DNA of 64,000 nucleotides, from positions 27,530-91,529 of the forward strand of contig NZ_LIKT01000020.1 in the NCBI RefSeq assembly GCF_001294455.1, in the 5' to 3' direction. Both the position numbers and the translations under genes were made by a program. The notes beneath the pieces were generated by a model. The model had not been told where the DNA came from and searched no databases. It worked only from the letters and a program-made list of their open reading frames with translations. Shown piece by piece: positions 45,303 through 54,625 of this stretch. Every line of letters starts with the position of its first letter. Position 1 is the stretch's first letter. This DNA is from Phaeobacter sp. 11ANDIMAR09 (GTDB lineage: Bacteria; Pseudomonadota; Alphaproteobacteria; Rhodobacterales; Rhodobacteraceae).

Positions 45303-46412
45303 TTACTCTTCTTCTTCTTCGGAAATTAGCTCGATTTCGCCCGTTGTCACAAGATCACGCATGGCCGAGACGATCAGACCAAAGGCTGTTTCGCCATCGC
45401 TGCGTTTTACCTTGCCCCGCTCTGCCACCTCTTCGCGAATATTGGTCGCCATCCGGCTGGACATATTGTCGAGCAGGAATTCGTTGGTGGCGACATCGTC
45501 TTCGTCAGTGGCAAAGGCAATGGCGGTCACCAGGTCCGGAATAGCAAGGACACGCATCAGTTTTGGCACATCCAGCGGCTGCATACGCTGCGCCACCAAC
45601 CCATAGGTAAAGATGGCCTTACGCACGTCAGTGGCAAATTCTTCGTCTTCTTCTTCCAGCGCGATGAGCACCTCTTCGCGTTTGGCCGCAGCTGCCTCGG
45701 TGAGAATTGCGCCGACACGCTGGCCTGGGGTGGTTTCAAAGGCGAGGTCGGGTCGTGCTTCGACCTGACCGGCAAGAGAAAGTCCAATGCGATCAACTGT
45801 ATCCGGGGTGACATTGCTGGTATGGCTGACCGCATAGGTGATCTGACGGGCCACATTTCCGGGCAGGTGCACCAGCATCTGCGCCGCCTTTCCAGTGTCC
45901 AGTTTTGACAGTAAAACCGCAGCCACTTCGATGCTTTCCGCTTCTGCCAGAGAAGCCAGGTCTTCGGGGGGCAGGGCTTTGAGGCGCTCCCAGGGGTCGC
46001 CAAATTGGCGCACGCCTGCTTCCTTGCGCAAGCGACTGGCGGTTTGGCGGCTGATGCGCCCATCCATGGCGGTCAGTGCACCAGCCAGACCGTTGGGAAA
46101 GGTCAGGCCAACATTGTCCAGCATTTCGGCAAATTCAGCGGCAACAGCATAGAGCGTTTCGCGATCAACGAGCCGCATCTTGCCCATCTGCTGAGTCAGT
46201 TCCATCTGCAACTCATCGGGCAGATCTTCGATGGGGATATCAGCCCCTTCATTTAGCAAGAGGCGCACAACAATAGCTGCCTTGGCCTTACCGCTCAGTT
46301 TTGGCGCAGGCAGGGCGCTTCCACCCAGTCCAGCCGGAGCCGGAGGGGAAAAGTCGCCCATTCCTCCACCATCAGTGGTCATCGGTAGAGCCAACATATC
46401 GTCTTGCAGCAT
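45303..46412 (-). CDS. fliG: Flagellar motor switch protein FliG
   Basis: 369 residues. Domain order fits FliG: N-terminal domain (about 40-130), middle domain with LPGNVARQITYAVSHTSNVTPDTVDRI and C-terminal torque domain with AIPDLVTAIAFATDEDDVATNEFLLDNMSSRMATNIREEV. The N-terminal 35 residues are a Gly/Pro/Ala-rich extension and the protein ends in EEEEE. It joins MS-ring and C-ring and transmits torque. No other flagellar gene is near, which is unusual. Confidence 0.85.
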   Translation of the reverse strand: MLQDDMLALPMTTDGGGMGDFSPPAPAGLGGSALPAPKLSGKAKAAIVVRLLLNEGADIPIEDLPDELQMELTQQMGKMRLVDRETLYAVAAEFAEMLDNVGLTFPNGLAGALTAMDGRISRQTASRLRKEAGVRQFGDPWERLKALPPEDLASLAEAESIEVAAVLLSKLDTGKAAQMLVHLPGNVARQITYAVSHTSNVTPDTVDRIGLSLAGQVEARPDLAFETTPGQRVGAILTEAAAAKREEVLIALEEEDEEFATDVRKAIFTYGLVAQRMQPLDVPKLMRVLAIPDLVTAIAFATDEDDVATNEFLLDNMSSRMATNIREEVAERGKVKRSDGETAFGLIVSAMRDLVTTGEIELISEEEEE

Positions 46413-46489
46413 TCTAGCACCCTAGCCAAAAAGATTCTTTTTCGGTCAGGTCCAAGTTATCCCATAAGCGGTAAAGAAAAGCTGAAAGC

Positions 46490-47023
46490 TCAATAGCTTG
46501 TTGTGGTGCCCGTCTCCAAAGCCTGGCGCAGCGCGGTTTCGGGCCAGGTTCCGGCGCCTCCACGGGATCGGATTTCTTTCCACTCGGCCAGAGCCAGGCC
46601 AAATTGGCCTTCCTCCACAAAGCCTTGCCCCATGTAGGAACGTGCCAGAAGATTGTTGGGATCTTGGGCAATGGCCTGCTCATAGAACGCCTGGGCCAGG
46701 GCAGGGTTGCCCATTTTACGATGGGTGAAACCCCAATAAGTCAGCACCCGTGCGTCACCTTGATCGGCCATCGCCGAGAGCACAGCCTGAGCGTCCTGGT
46801 TGCGCCCAGCATAGGCCAGTTCGCGCACCGCATCATACAATCCATCTTGGTTCAGAGAAGACTGTTTGGGGCGGACGCAGCGCCCTTTTGCCTCGTCCCA
46901 GACCCGTTTACCTTTGCAGGTCTTGGTGGTTTCGCTGGGAGTAGGCGGGGTCATCGTATCGCTGCCGGCTGAAAATGCGGGAACAGGCAGGGTCATGGCG
47001 GCGGCAAGAACGAGATAACGCAT
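46490..47023 (-). CDS. Secreted TPR protein
   Basis: 177 residues with a Sec signal peptide (MRYLVLAAAMTLPVPAFSAG), a short Cys-containing N-terminal segment (TCKGKRVWDEAKGRCVRPK) and a TPR region (VLTYWGFTHRKMGNPALAQAFYEQAIAQDPNNLLARSYMGQGFVEEG cannot be shown here in full). ATG 47023 has a GGAG site; likely periplasmic. Role unknown. It is downstream of fliG on the same strand, 78 bases away. Confidence 0.8.
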   Translation of the reverse strand: MRYLVLAAAMTLPVPAFSAGSDTMTPPTPSETTKTCKGKRVWDEAKGRCVRPKQSSLNQDGLYDAVRELAYAGRNQDAQAVLSAMADQGDARVLTYWGFTHRKMGNPALAQAFYEQAIAQDPNNLLARSYMGQGFVEEGQFGLALAEWKEIRSRGGAGTWPETALRQALETGTTTSY

Positions 47024-47185
47024 CAATCAACTCCGGATAGTGGCGGTTTTTACTGGTCGGTTAGACCCACTATAGCGCAGAACCTTGCTGTGTTGACAAC
47101 TCTGCCCCTCAGATCTGGTCACCTTGTCGTGAAAAACACGGAGTGCCGCCTGACTGTGCTGCAACACCTGCTAGCCCGCAAAGAA

Positions 47186-47216
47186 AAAGGCGCCTCTCCA
47201 TCGGAGAAGCGCCTGA
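47186..47216 (-). terminator. Terminator of purB
   Basis: Stem AGGCGCTTCTCC / GGAGAGGCGCCT read on the minus strand, followed by TTTTTCTTT, about 25 bases after the purB stop. Confidence 0.8.
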
Positions 47217-47241
47217 TCATGTATCAGATTTTGATTAGCGG

Positions 47242-48546
47242 TTAGGCGCCAAAGACCCGTTTGAAGATCGTATCAACGTGCTTGGTGTGGTAGTCCATGT
47301 TGAACTTCTCTTCGACACCATCGGTGCCCAGCGCGGCGACCACTTCAGCATCAGCCAGCAGCAGCTCGCGGAAATCGAGACGTTCTTCCCAAACTTTCAA
47401 TGCGTTACGCTGCACCATGGAATAGGCATCTTCGCGCGACACACCGGCCTGCGTCAATGCCAGAAGCACCCGCTGGCTCATCACCAGGCCGGGGAACTTG
47501 TTCATGTTGTCGAGCATGTTTTCGGGGAAGACCAGCATCTTGTCGACCACGCCAGTTAGACGCGCCAGGGCAAAGTCCAGGGTGACGCAGCAATCGGGAC
47601 CAATGGCGCGTTCAACCGATGAATGCGAGATATCGCGCTCATGCCACAGGGCGACGTTCTCCATTGCCGGGATCACGGCGGAGCGCACCAGACGGGCCAG
47701 ACCCGTGAGGTTTTCGGTCAGGACTGGGTTCTTCTTGTGTGGCATGGCCGAAGAGCCCTTTTGGCCCATGGAGAAGAACTCCGCGCCTTCCAGTACTTCG
47801 GTACGCTGCATATGGCGGATTTCGGTGGCGACGTTTTCGATCGACGAGGCAATCACGCCCAGAGTGGCAAAGAACATCGCATGACGATCGCGTGGGATCA
47901 CCTGGGTCGAAATTGGTTCAGGGCTCAGGCCCAGCTCGGCGCAGACATGCTCCTCGATCGCGGGGTCAATATTGGCGAAGGTGCCAACCGCGCCAGAGAT
48001 CGCACCGGTGGCGATTTCTTCCCGTGCCAGTTTCAGGCGCGCCATGTTGCGGTCCATTTCGGCGTAGAAACGCGCAAAAGTCAGGCCCATGGTTGTGGGT
48101 TCCGCGTGGATGCCGTGGGAGCGGCCAACACGTACGGTGTCCTTGTGCTCCAGCGCGCGCTTTTTCAATGCCGCCAGCAGGGCTTCCATGTCCTTGATCA
48201 GGATATCAGCCGAGCGCACCAGTTGCACGTTGAGGCAGGTGTCCAACACGTCAGATGAGGTCATGCCCTGGTGCACAAAGCGGGCCTCTTCCGAGCCGAC
48301 ATGTTCCGCCAGATGTGTCAGGAAGGCGATGACGTCATGTTTGGTGACGGCTTCGATCTCATCAATGCGCGCGACGTCAAATTCCACGTCCTTGGCTTTC
48401 CAGACCGCATCGGCGTTTTCGCGGGGGATGACGCCAATATTGGCCATGGCTTCGCAGGCATGGGCCTCGATCTCGTACCAGATCTTGAACTTGGTCTCGG
48501 GCGACCAAATGGCGACCATTTCGGGGCGGGAATAACGAGGGATCAT
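47242..48546 (-). CDS. purB: Adenylosuccinate lyase
   Basis: 434 residues. Starts MIPRYSRPEMVAIWSPE; contains the superfamily signature GSSAMPHKKNPV (about 262) and VRVGRSHGIHAEPTT. It acts twice in purine synthesis, on SAICAR and adenylosuccinate. The ATG at 48546 is the family start; a longer upstream frame is discarded. Confidence 0.97.
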   Translation of the reverse strand: MIPRYSRPEMVAIWSPETKFKIWYEIEAHACEAMANIGVIPRENADAVWKAKDVEFDVARIDEIEAVTKHDVIAFLTHLAEHVGSEEARFVHQGMTSSDVLDTCLNVQLVRSADILIKDMEALLAALKKRALEHKDTVRVGRSHGIHAEPTTMGLTFARFYAEMDRNMARLKLAREEIATGAISGAVGTFANIDPAIEEHVCAELGLSPEPISTQVIPRDRHAMFFATLGVIASSIENVATEIRHMQRTEVLEGAEFFSMGQKGSSAMPHKKNPVLTENLTGLARLVRSAVIPAMENVALWHERDISHSSVERAIGPDCCVTLDFALARLTGVVDKMLVFPENMLDNMNKFPGLVMSQRVLLALTQAGVSREDAYSMVQRNALKVWEERLDFRELLLADAEVVAALGTDGVEEKFNMDYHTKHVDTIFKRVFGA

Positions 48547-48687
48547 TGGCGAAAGCACCTTTGTGGGATTGTCCAGTTGATAGGGCGCGTCATACGGGAG
48601 GCGCGCCCATTGGGCAAGTCCGGGCAGGGGGATATGGAAAATGTCGCAGCACCCGACTTGTCTGGTAGGGCAGTTTTCACAGTGCCA

Positions 48688-48720
48688 CACCAAAACGGCG
48701 CCTGTCGCAGGGCGCCGTTT
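48688..48720 (-). terminator. Terminator of the DUF6455 gene
   Basis: A perfect 10-bp stem AAACGGCGCC / GGCGCCGTTT, then TTTTGG on the minus strand. Confidence 0.7.
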
Positions 48721-48743
48721 ACAGTGTACTATACGAACCTGTG

Positions 48744-49001
48744 TTAGACCTTGGCGCGATGCGCCAACATGTCGTGGTTGCGGCAATAGCTTGGCGCTTC
48801 GTCCAGATGGCTGTTGGCCGCCTGCAGATCAGCGCAGCCCGCTTGATTGGTGCAATGGCTGCAATTCATCACGGCGCGTCTGAACTTGCGGCCCTCCGCT
48901 TCCGGGTCGGCAGCCATGTTCTGACCGAAGTCAACGCCCAGCCGGTCCGCCATGCCCTCAACCAGATCGGTGCTTTGCCCGAGTTTTGAAAATAGTCCCA
49001 T
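48744..49001 (-). CDS. DUF6455 family protein
   Basis: 85 residues, MGLFSKLGQSTDLVEGMADRL... with MNCSHCTNQAGCADL and a late YCRNH, a cysteine pattern (Cys-x2-Cys, Cys) that suggests metal binding. The family is widespread in Rhodobacteraceae and has no known role. ATG 49001 is the natural start. Confidence 0.75.
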   Translation of the reverse strand: MGLFSKLGQSTDLVEGMADRLGVDFGQNMAADPEAEGRKFRRAVMNCSHCTNQAGCADLQAANSHLDEAPSYCRNHDMLAHRAKV

Positions 49002-49168
49002 GCGCGTCTCCTCAGTATGGACAAGGTCCAGTGTGTTGAGGTCACAATGACAGGGATCGTGATGGCGCACTTTGATATGTATCAATATCATTTCCTTTGA
49101 GGCTTGATAACCCGCCAAGGCCGCGCTCTCAGGCTCCGGGGCGGGATCTGAGAGCGGCAGGCAAGCAC

Positions 49169-50398
49169 CTACATCATGGAGTGCTCTTCTTCCAATGTGG
49201 TCAGAACCTTGGAGCTGTGTTCGAGGGTGCGATGCACCGGGCATTTGTCAGCGATTTCCAGCAACTTGGTGCGCTGCTCCTCGCTCAGGTTGCCGCAGAT
49301 CCGAATGGTGCGGATGAATTGGTCAATCTTGGCCGGGCCTGACGGGAGAGCATCCTGCGCATGAACCTTGTCATGCGAGACATCGACGCTGACGCTCTCC
49401 AATGGCCAGCCCTTTCGGCGCGCATACATACGGATGGTCATTGAGGTGCAGGCCCCCAGACCCGCGGAGACAAAGCCATAGGGGGACATGCCGCGATTGG
49501 TGCCACCATAGGCCAGGGGCTCATCCGCATAGGCGTGATGATGGGGACCGGATTGGATATCCTGCAAGAACCCCGCCGGATCGGCCTCGGTGATCCGCAA
49601 CACGCCTTCGGGGGCGCCGGGGGGCGGGGCGGGGGGGGTCAGATCGATATAGCGCCCGGCCCAGGCGGCGATCACTTCGGCTGCATATTCTGCATCCCGC
49701 ACCTTGCTGATCAGGTGATCCGCCTCATCCAGGGTGACAAAGCTCTTGGGGTGTTTGGCAGCGGTAAAGATCTCGGCCGCATTCTCGACGCTGACGGTGT
49801 CATCCAGCGGCGCATGCATCACCAAGAGCGCGGCATTCAGCTCTTTGATGGCGGGGCTTAGCACTTCGGCCTGGATGTCTTCCACAAAATCTCGGCCAAT
49901 CACAAAGGGGCGTCCTCCCAGGCAAACCTCGGCCTGACCACTGGACTGGATCTCGGGAAGCGCGGCATCAAAATGATGCGAAACATGGCCCGGATCAAAG
50001 GGCGCCCCAAGGGTGACAACGCCCTTGATCGTTGGGATGCCGGCGCGTGCGCGCAAAACGGCAGCGCCCCCCAATGAGTGGCCAATCAGCAGCGAAGGCG
50101 ACATGTCGCGCCCAGCAAGATATTGCGCAGCGGCGTTCAGGTCCGCGACATTGGAGCTGAAAGTGGTATTGGCAAACTCCCCCTCGGAATGACCAAGCCC
50201 GGTGAAATCAAACCGCAGCACGGCAATCCCCATCGAGGCAAGACGCCCGGCTATGCGTCGGGCAGCCGGGATATCCTTGGAACAGGTGAAGCAATGCGCA
50301 AAAAGCGCCGTTGCCAGCACCGGGCCTGTTGGCAGGTCCAGCCGGGCGGAGAGAGGTTCACCGGAATGGCCGGGAAAGGAAATACGTTCGGTTGCCAT
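49169..50398 (-). CDS. Fused alpha/beta-hydrolase and OsmC-like protein
   Basis: 409 residues. The N-terminal half (about 1-255) is an alpha/beta-hydrolase with nucleophile motif IGHSLGGAA, Asp and His in the expected positions (HAPLDDTVS, DEADHLI). The C-terminal part (about 265-405) is OsmC-like with GACTSMTIRMYARR and CPVHRTLEHSS, whose cysteines reduce peroxides. The fusion is known in bacteria. ATG 50398 chosen over longer frames. Confidence 0.9.
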   Translation of the reverse strand: MATERISFPGHSGEPLSARLDLPTGPVLATALFAHCFTCSKDIPAARRIAGRLASMGIAVLRFDFTGLGHSEGEFANTTFSSNVADLNAAAQYLAGRDMSPSLLIGHSLGGAAVLRARAGIPTIKGVVTLGAPFDPGHVSHHFDAALPEIQSSGQAEVCLGGRPFVIGRDFVEDIQAEVLSPAIKELNAALLVMHAPLDDTVSVENAAEIFTAAKHPKSFVTLDEADHLISKVRDAEYAAEVIAAWAGRYIDLTPPAPPPGAPEGVLRITEADPAGFLQDIQSGPHHHAYADEPLAYGGTNRGMSPYGFVSAGLGACTSMTIRMYARRKGWPLESVSVDVSHDKVHAQDALPSGPAKIDQFIRTIRICGNLSEEQRTKLLEIADKCPVHRTLEHSSKVLTTLEEEHSMM

Positions 50399-50629
50399 GA
50401 GCAGAGGCCTTGTTGCTAGGGGTTCCTTAGATTGCGCAGGAGGGGAGCCCAGGGCAAGGCAACAGGGGGAGACGTCACGGGAAGGTGAAGGAAAGAGATG
50501 AAAAAGGCCTCGGAGCTCCGCGCCCTGCCACCAGATGCGGTGCAAGTTCAGCGTGAACCTGCCGATTTTGCGGCGCTATCTGTGGTGGGGCAATTGCGGA
50601 GCCTGGTTTCTGCTCCTATGGTCCGGGGC

Positions 50630-51298
50630 ATGCAACCTAAGCTTCTTCTTCCTGCCTTGATTTATGCCGCGATCACCCCGGTCACGGTCTCTGCGCATCC
50701 GCATGTCTTTGTGGACACTGGATTTGCTTTGGAGTTCGACAAAAACAATCAGCTGGTTCAGATCAAAGTAACCTGGCAATATGATGAATTCTATTCTCTT
50801 TTGATCACCGAAGACCTGTTTCTGGACAGTGATGGTGATGGCAAACTGACCCCGAGCGAAGCCGAGCGTCTGGTTGGATTTGACACCAATTGGGATGAGG
50901 GATTTAACGGCGATCTGGAAATCCGCGCGGGGGGGGATCTCCTGACGCTGTCTGGCCCGGTGAACCCGACCACGGACCTGGTTGAGGGGCGGATTGTCAG
51001 CACCCATATACGCCAGCTGGAGGCACCAATGGGCATGCAGGCGGGCCCGTTTTCGATCAAGGCCTTTGATCCGTCTTTTTACACGGCCTATGAAATCATA
51101 CTGCCGGTGACGCTGTCGGACAATCTGCAGGGGCTGTGCCTGTTGGAACGGATCGAGCCGGATATTGTTGGTGGCTTGGCCATCATGCAGGCGCAACTGC
51201 TCAGGTTGGACGCCGATGCCGACCTGGAAGAAAATGACATTCCGCTGATGGGCGGTGAATTTGCCACCGAGATTCTGGTCACATGCCCCGCATCCTAA
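50630..51298 (+). CDS. DUF1007 secreted protein with EF-hand-like loop
   Basis: 222 residues. A Sec signal peptide (MQPKLLLPALIYAAITPVTVSA) precedes HPHVFVDTGFALEFD, the DUF1007 start. The loop DSDGDGKLTPSE at about residues 66-77 resembles an EF-hand calcium site. In many genomes DUF1007 sits with a NicO transporter, as here (16-base overlap), and probably binds the metal in the periplasm. An ATG 12 bases upstream is an alternative start. Confidence 0.8.
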   Translation: MQPKLLLPALIYAAITPVTVSAHPHVFVDTGFALEFDKNNQLVQIKVTWQYDEFYSLLITEDLFLDSDGDGKLTPSEAERLVGFDTNWDEGFNGDLEIRAGGDLLTLSGPVNPTTDLVEGRIVSTHIRQLEAPMGMQAGPFSIKAFDPSFYTAYEIILPVTLSDNLQGLCLLERIEPDIVGGLAIMQAQLLRLDADADLEENDIPLMGGEFATEILVTCPAS

Positions 51299-52284
51299 AA
51301 GCCCTGGCCCTGGCACTGGGCTGTATCGCGGTATGTCTGAGCATCTGGTGGCTGGCGCAAGGGTTTCTCGCGCCCCTGGGGGACTGGGCCGCCGGGCATC
51401 AGCGCAGTTTTCAAAACAAGATCGCCGGGTCGTTGCGGGCCCTGAGAGCCGGGGAGCCGGGGGCAATTATGGCCCTGATGCTGGTGTGTTTTGCCTATGG
51501 GTTTTTCCATGCCATCGGCCCAGGCCACGGCAAGGTTCTGGTTGGCGGCTACGGGTTGGCGCGCAAGACACCCTGGCTCCGTCTGAGCGGCGTGGCGCTT
51601 TTGTCCAGCCTTGGTCAAGCGGTTACGGCAGTTGTGCTGGTCTATGGCGCGATTACCCTGCTGCAGCTTGGCCGCGACAGTTTGATCGGGGTGGCTGAGA
51701 AAACAATGGCACCGATTAGCTATGGGGCCATTGGTGCCATTGGCCTTTGGTTGTTGCTGAGGGGGCTGCGCAAACTCTGGCGGAACGCGAGCGCCTTCTC
51801 GCAGGTATCCGATGGTCACGCGCACAGTCATGATCAAGGCCATAGTACAGCCTCTGCTCATGCGCAGGATCACGGTCACACCCATGCCCATGATCACGAC
51901 CATGGCGCATCGGAGGTCTGTAGTGAGTGCGGTCATCGTCATGGCCCCAGCCTGGAAGAGGTCAGCGGCTTGCAAAACTGGAAGGAAGCCCTGGTCTTGA
52001 TTGCAGGTATTGCCATAAGGCCCTGTACCGGCGCGCTTTTTGTTCTGGTGATCACATGGCAGATGGGCATTGCACTGGCCGGTATTGCCGGGGCCTTTGC
52101 CATGGCGCTTGGCACCGCACTGGTGACAATCACCGTGGGGCTCGCGGCGCTTGGGCTACGTGGCGGGGCCCTGGCTTTGTTTGCGCGTTCAGGGCGGGCC
52201 GTACAGTTTGTGCCTATTTTGGAGATCGGCGCCGGATTTTTGGTTGTGTTGGTCGCCTCAGGATTGCTGATCCGGAGCCTCTGA
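51283..52284 (+). CDS. Nickel/cobalt transporter, NicO family
   Basis: 333 residues, six or more helices. Motif FHAIGPGHGKVLVGGYG and a second late RPCTGALFVL motif identify NicO/RcnA relatives. A long cytoplasmic loop (about 175-225) is rich in His (HAHSHDQGH..., HTHAHDHDH) and ends with CSECGHRHG, a likely metal-sensing or binding site. Nickel or cobalt movement, probably export, inferred from family. Overlaps DUF1007 by 16 bases. Confidence 0.9.
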   Translation: MPRILKALALALGCIAVCLSIWWLAQGFLAPLGDWAAGHQRSFQNKIAGSLRALRAGEPGAIMALMLVCFAYGFFHAIGPGHGKVLVGGYGLARKTPWLRLSGVALLSSLGQAVTAVVLVYGAITLLQLGRDSLIGVAEKTMAPISYGAIGAIGLWLLLRGLRKLWRNASAFSQVSDGHAHSHDQGHSTASAHAQDHGHTHAHDHDHGASEVCSECGHRHGPSLEEVSGLQNWKEALVLIAGIAIRPCTGALFVLVITWQMGIALAGIAGAFAMALGTALVTITVGLAALGLRGGALALFARSGRAVQFVPILEIGAGFLVVLVASGLLIRSL

Positions 52285-52313
52285 GAGAGGCTCTGGTTGT
52301 TCAGAATCCGCTG

Positions 52314-53657
52314 TTACTGCAGCCCCATCAAAGCCGCATCAAAGGGATATGTTGTCAGGTTTTCAAACCCATCCTCGGTGATCAGAACCTGATCCTCCAA
52401 TTTGATCGAGAAATCTCCCCCGACCTCTCCCACACAGGCCTCGACACAAAGCACCATGCCCGGTTCCAGCGGATAGTCATAGGCACCAGCCACTGCCTTG
52501 TCCGGGTAGGCAACCAGCGGCCATTCATCACAAAGGCCAACACCATGCATCAAGCAGCCATATTTCTGCGCCTGGAATTTGTCATCCAGTACATGGGTAT
52601 TGGCGGTCAATTCGGGGATCATGACGCCGGGCTTCAACATCTCCATGTTTTGCATGATGTGCTCATGGGCGTGTTGCATGGCATAGACCATATCTGGGCG
52701 GGGTTTTTGATCACCAATCCACCAGCTGCGCGAAATGTCGATACAGATGCCATAAGAGCCGATCAGATCGGTATCAAAGGAGATGATTTCGTTTTGTTGG
52801 GTGATGCGGGGCCCGCATTCCTGAAACCAGGGGTTGGTGCGCTGCCCTGATGCCAGTAGCCGGGTTTCGATCCATTCTCCGCCACGGCGAATGTTCTCCG
52901 CATGGAGCACCGCCCAGATATCGTCTTCGCTGGTCTTGCCGTCGCCGACATTGGCACGGGCAAAATCCTCCATCACCTGCACGGCGGTCTCACAGGCGTG
53001 ATTGGCGCAGCGCATGGCGCGGATCTCGTCTTCGCCCTTGATGGCGCGGGTCTTTTCAGTGAGCTCTTCGCCCTCCATGATCTCAAAACCCTGCGCCTCG
53101 AGCGCGCGCAGCCCATGCAGCATGATCTTGTCGACCCCCAGCCGCCTATTGCCGCCGCCGTGTTCCTGGATCAGCTCTCGCACCTCGTTGGGCAGGGCGT
53201 CGGCGGCCACATCCACCTTGTCGCCACGGTCAAAGTAGAACAGATCGGCACCTGAGCGTTGCTCGCGGACAAGCGGGTTAAAGGTCGAAAGAAAGGGCGA
53301 GTTCTTGTAGTCCCAGAGCACCATATAGCCATCGGCGCAGACCAGCAGGGCGCGAAAGGGGTTATGGGTGTTCCACAGCTGCATATTGGTGCTGTCAGTC
53401 GCATAGCGGATGTTGAGCGGATCAAACAGCAGCACGCCACCATAGTCGCGGGCCTTGATCGCCTGCACCAGACGGTTCCAACGGAACTCCCGCATGCGCG
53501 CCAGATTGGGGAGGATCAGCCCGGCGGCTTGCCATTCCTGAAGTGCCAGCTGGGTGGGGCCGATTTCAATACGGTCATTATCATTGGGCGTGCCATCGCC
53601 CAAGGTCGCTCCGCGGCTGGGATCGATCTTGCGTTGGTCGCGATAGGGCTCGGTCAT
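52314..53657 (-). CDS. dddP: DMSP lyase DddP
   Basis: 447 residues, an M24-peptidase-fold enzyme that cleaves dimethylsulfoniopropionate to dimethyl sulfide and acrylate. N-terminal RKIDPSRGATLGDGTPNDN and FDPLNIRYATDSTNMQLWN match characterised DddP. All six published iron ligands occur at the expected positions, Asp295, Asp297, Asp307, His371, Glu406 and Glu421, as does the catalytic Asp377 (GLCDEWP). Monocistronic and divergent from a DUF3445 gene. Standalone, without other ddd genes in view. Confidence 0.97.
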   Translation of the reverse strand: MTEPYRDQRKIDPSRGATLGDGTPNDNDRIEIGPTQLALQEWQAAGLILPNLARMREFRWNRLVQAIKARDYGGVLLFDPLNIRYATDSTNMQLWNTHNPFRALLVCADGYMVLWDYKNSPFLSTFNPLVREQRSGADLFYFDRGDKVDVAADALPNEVRELIQEHGGGNRRLGVDKIMLHGLRALEAQGFEIMEGEELTEKTRAIKGEDEIRAMRCANHACETAVQVMEDFARANVGDGKTSEDDIWAVLHAENIRRGGEWIETRLLASGQRTNPWFQECGPRITQQNEIISFDTDLIGSYGICIDISRSWWIGDQKPRPDMVYAMQHAHEHIMQNMEMLKPGVMIPELTANTHVLDDKFQAQKYGCLMHGVGLCDEWPLVAYPDKAVAGAYDYPLEPGMVLCVEACVGEVGGDFSIKLEDQVLITEDGFENLTTYPFDAALMGLQ

Positions 53658-53805
53658 GCCTGGCTCCTCCTTCTGAACAGTTGTGTCCAGTCTGAGCGGA
53701 TGCCCGGACTGTTTTCCGTTCTAAATGCGACCCAGAGATGGGCGTTTTTAAGCGAATTTCCGGCCATGTCTTGCTATTTCTTGATCAACTCGAACACGAA
53801 GGCCA

Positions 53806-54564
53806 ATGATGATTCTGCAAAAATCTGTTCCGCATAACCCACTCGAGGTCGTCAAACTGCCGGGGATCAAGCCCCTGAATTTGGAAGATTGGTTGCTGCC
53901 TGATGATGCCTTTTCCGGTCAGATGGCCTGTCGGCAGTCGCTGCTGACAGAACGGTGCGAAGAGGTGTTGCAGATGGATCCAGGCGCGTTAGGGCCCGCG
54001 CAGGAATTGTTGCAACTGGTCCTTGATCACAGATATCAGGGGCAGCGCGATCAGGTCCAGCGGCCGGATGGCCTGTCGGTGGAAATCGATTGGCAGGACC
54101 CGCTGGCCACGCTTGGGCGCATTGCACAAGAGGACTTTTGCATTCTAGAACGCCGCAAGGGCAGCACTGAACATGTGCTGACTGGGGTGGTCTTGTGCTT
54201 TCCGGCCAGCTGGACCCTGTCAGAAAAGTTCATGCGTCCCTTGATTGCCATTCACGAGACGGTCGACAGCTATGATGGCAATATGGCGGCGCGGGTGCAG
54301 CGCCTGTTTGATGGGGTGCAGGTCGGGCGGCCCCTGTGGCGGTTCAATGCTCTGTGGTATCACGCGCCTGATCTTTATGCGCCACGCAGTGTGCATGATC
54401 GCCGTGACACCAGCCATGGCAGCGATGCCCCCTATATGCGCAGTGAAAAGCAATGCATTCTGCGCCTTCCGCGCAGCGGTGCCGTGGTTTTTTCCATTCA
54501 CACCTTCATGGTGCACAAAGATGATGTCTTGGCCCAATGGGGAAAGCCCGCCGAAGCGGGCTAG
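53806..54564 (+). CDS. DUF3445 protein, haem-dependent oxidative N-demethylase-like
   Basis: 252 residues matching DUF3445 (PF11927), with WRFNALWYHAPDLYAP and YMRSEKQCILRLPRSGAVVFSIHTFMV. Studied relatives bind haem and remove N-methyl groups oxidatively (dimethylamine-type substrates). Substrate here is inferred. Two adjacent start ATGs (53806 and 53809). Divergent from dddP, with ~148 bases between. Confidence 0.8.
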   Translation: MMILQKSVPHNPLEVVKLPGIKPLNLEDWLLPDDAFSGQMACRQSLLTERCEEVLQMDPGALGPAQELLQLVLDHRYQGQRDQVQRPDGLSVEIDWQDPLATLGRIAQEDFCILERRKGSTEHVLTGVVLCFPASWTLSEKFMRPLIAIHETVDSYDGNMAARVQRLFDGVQVGRPLWRFNALWYHAPDLYAPRSVHDRRDTSHGSDAPYMRSEKQCILRLPRSGAVVFSIHTFMVHKDDVLAQWGKPAEAG

Positions 54565-54625
54565 GATCCTTTATGGGGCTGGTGATGTTCCCTGTGCCGC
54601 GCAAAGGAGGGCAGAGAACAGACGA

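Noticed and set aside
46430..46445. AT-rich hairpin between fliG and the TPR gene
   Set aside because: The stem is almost all A-T pairs and weak, so it was not called as a terminator.
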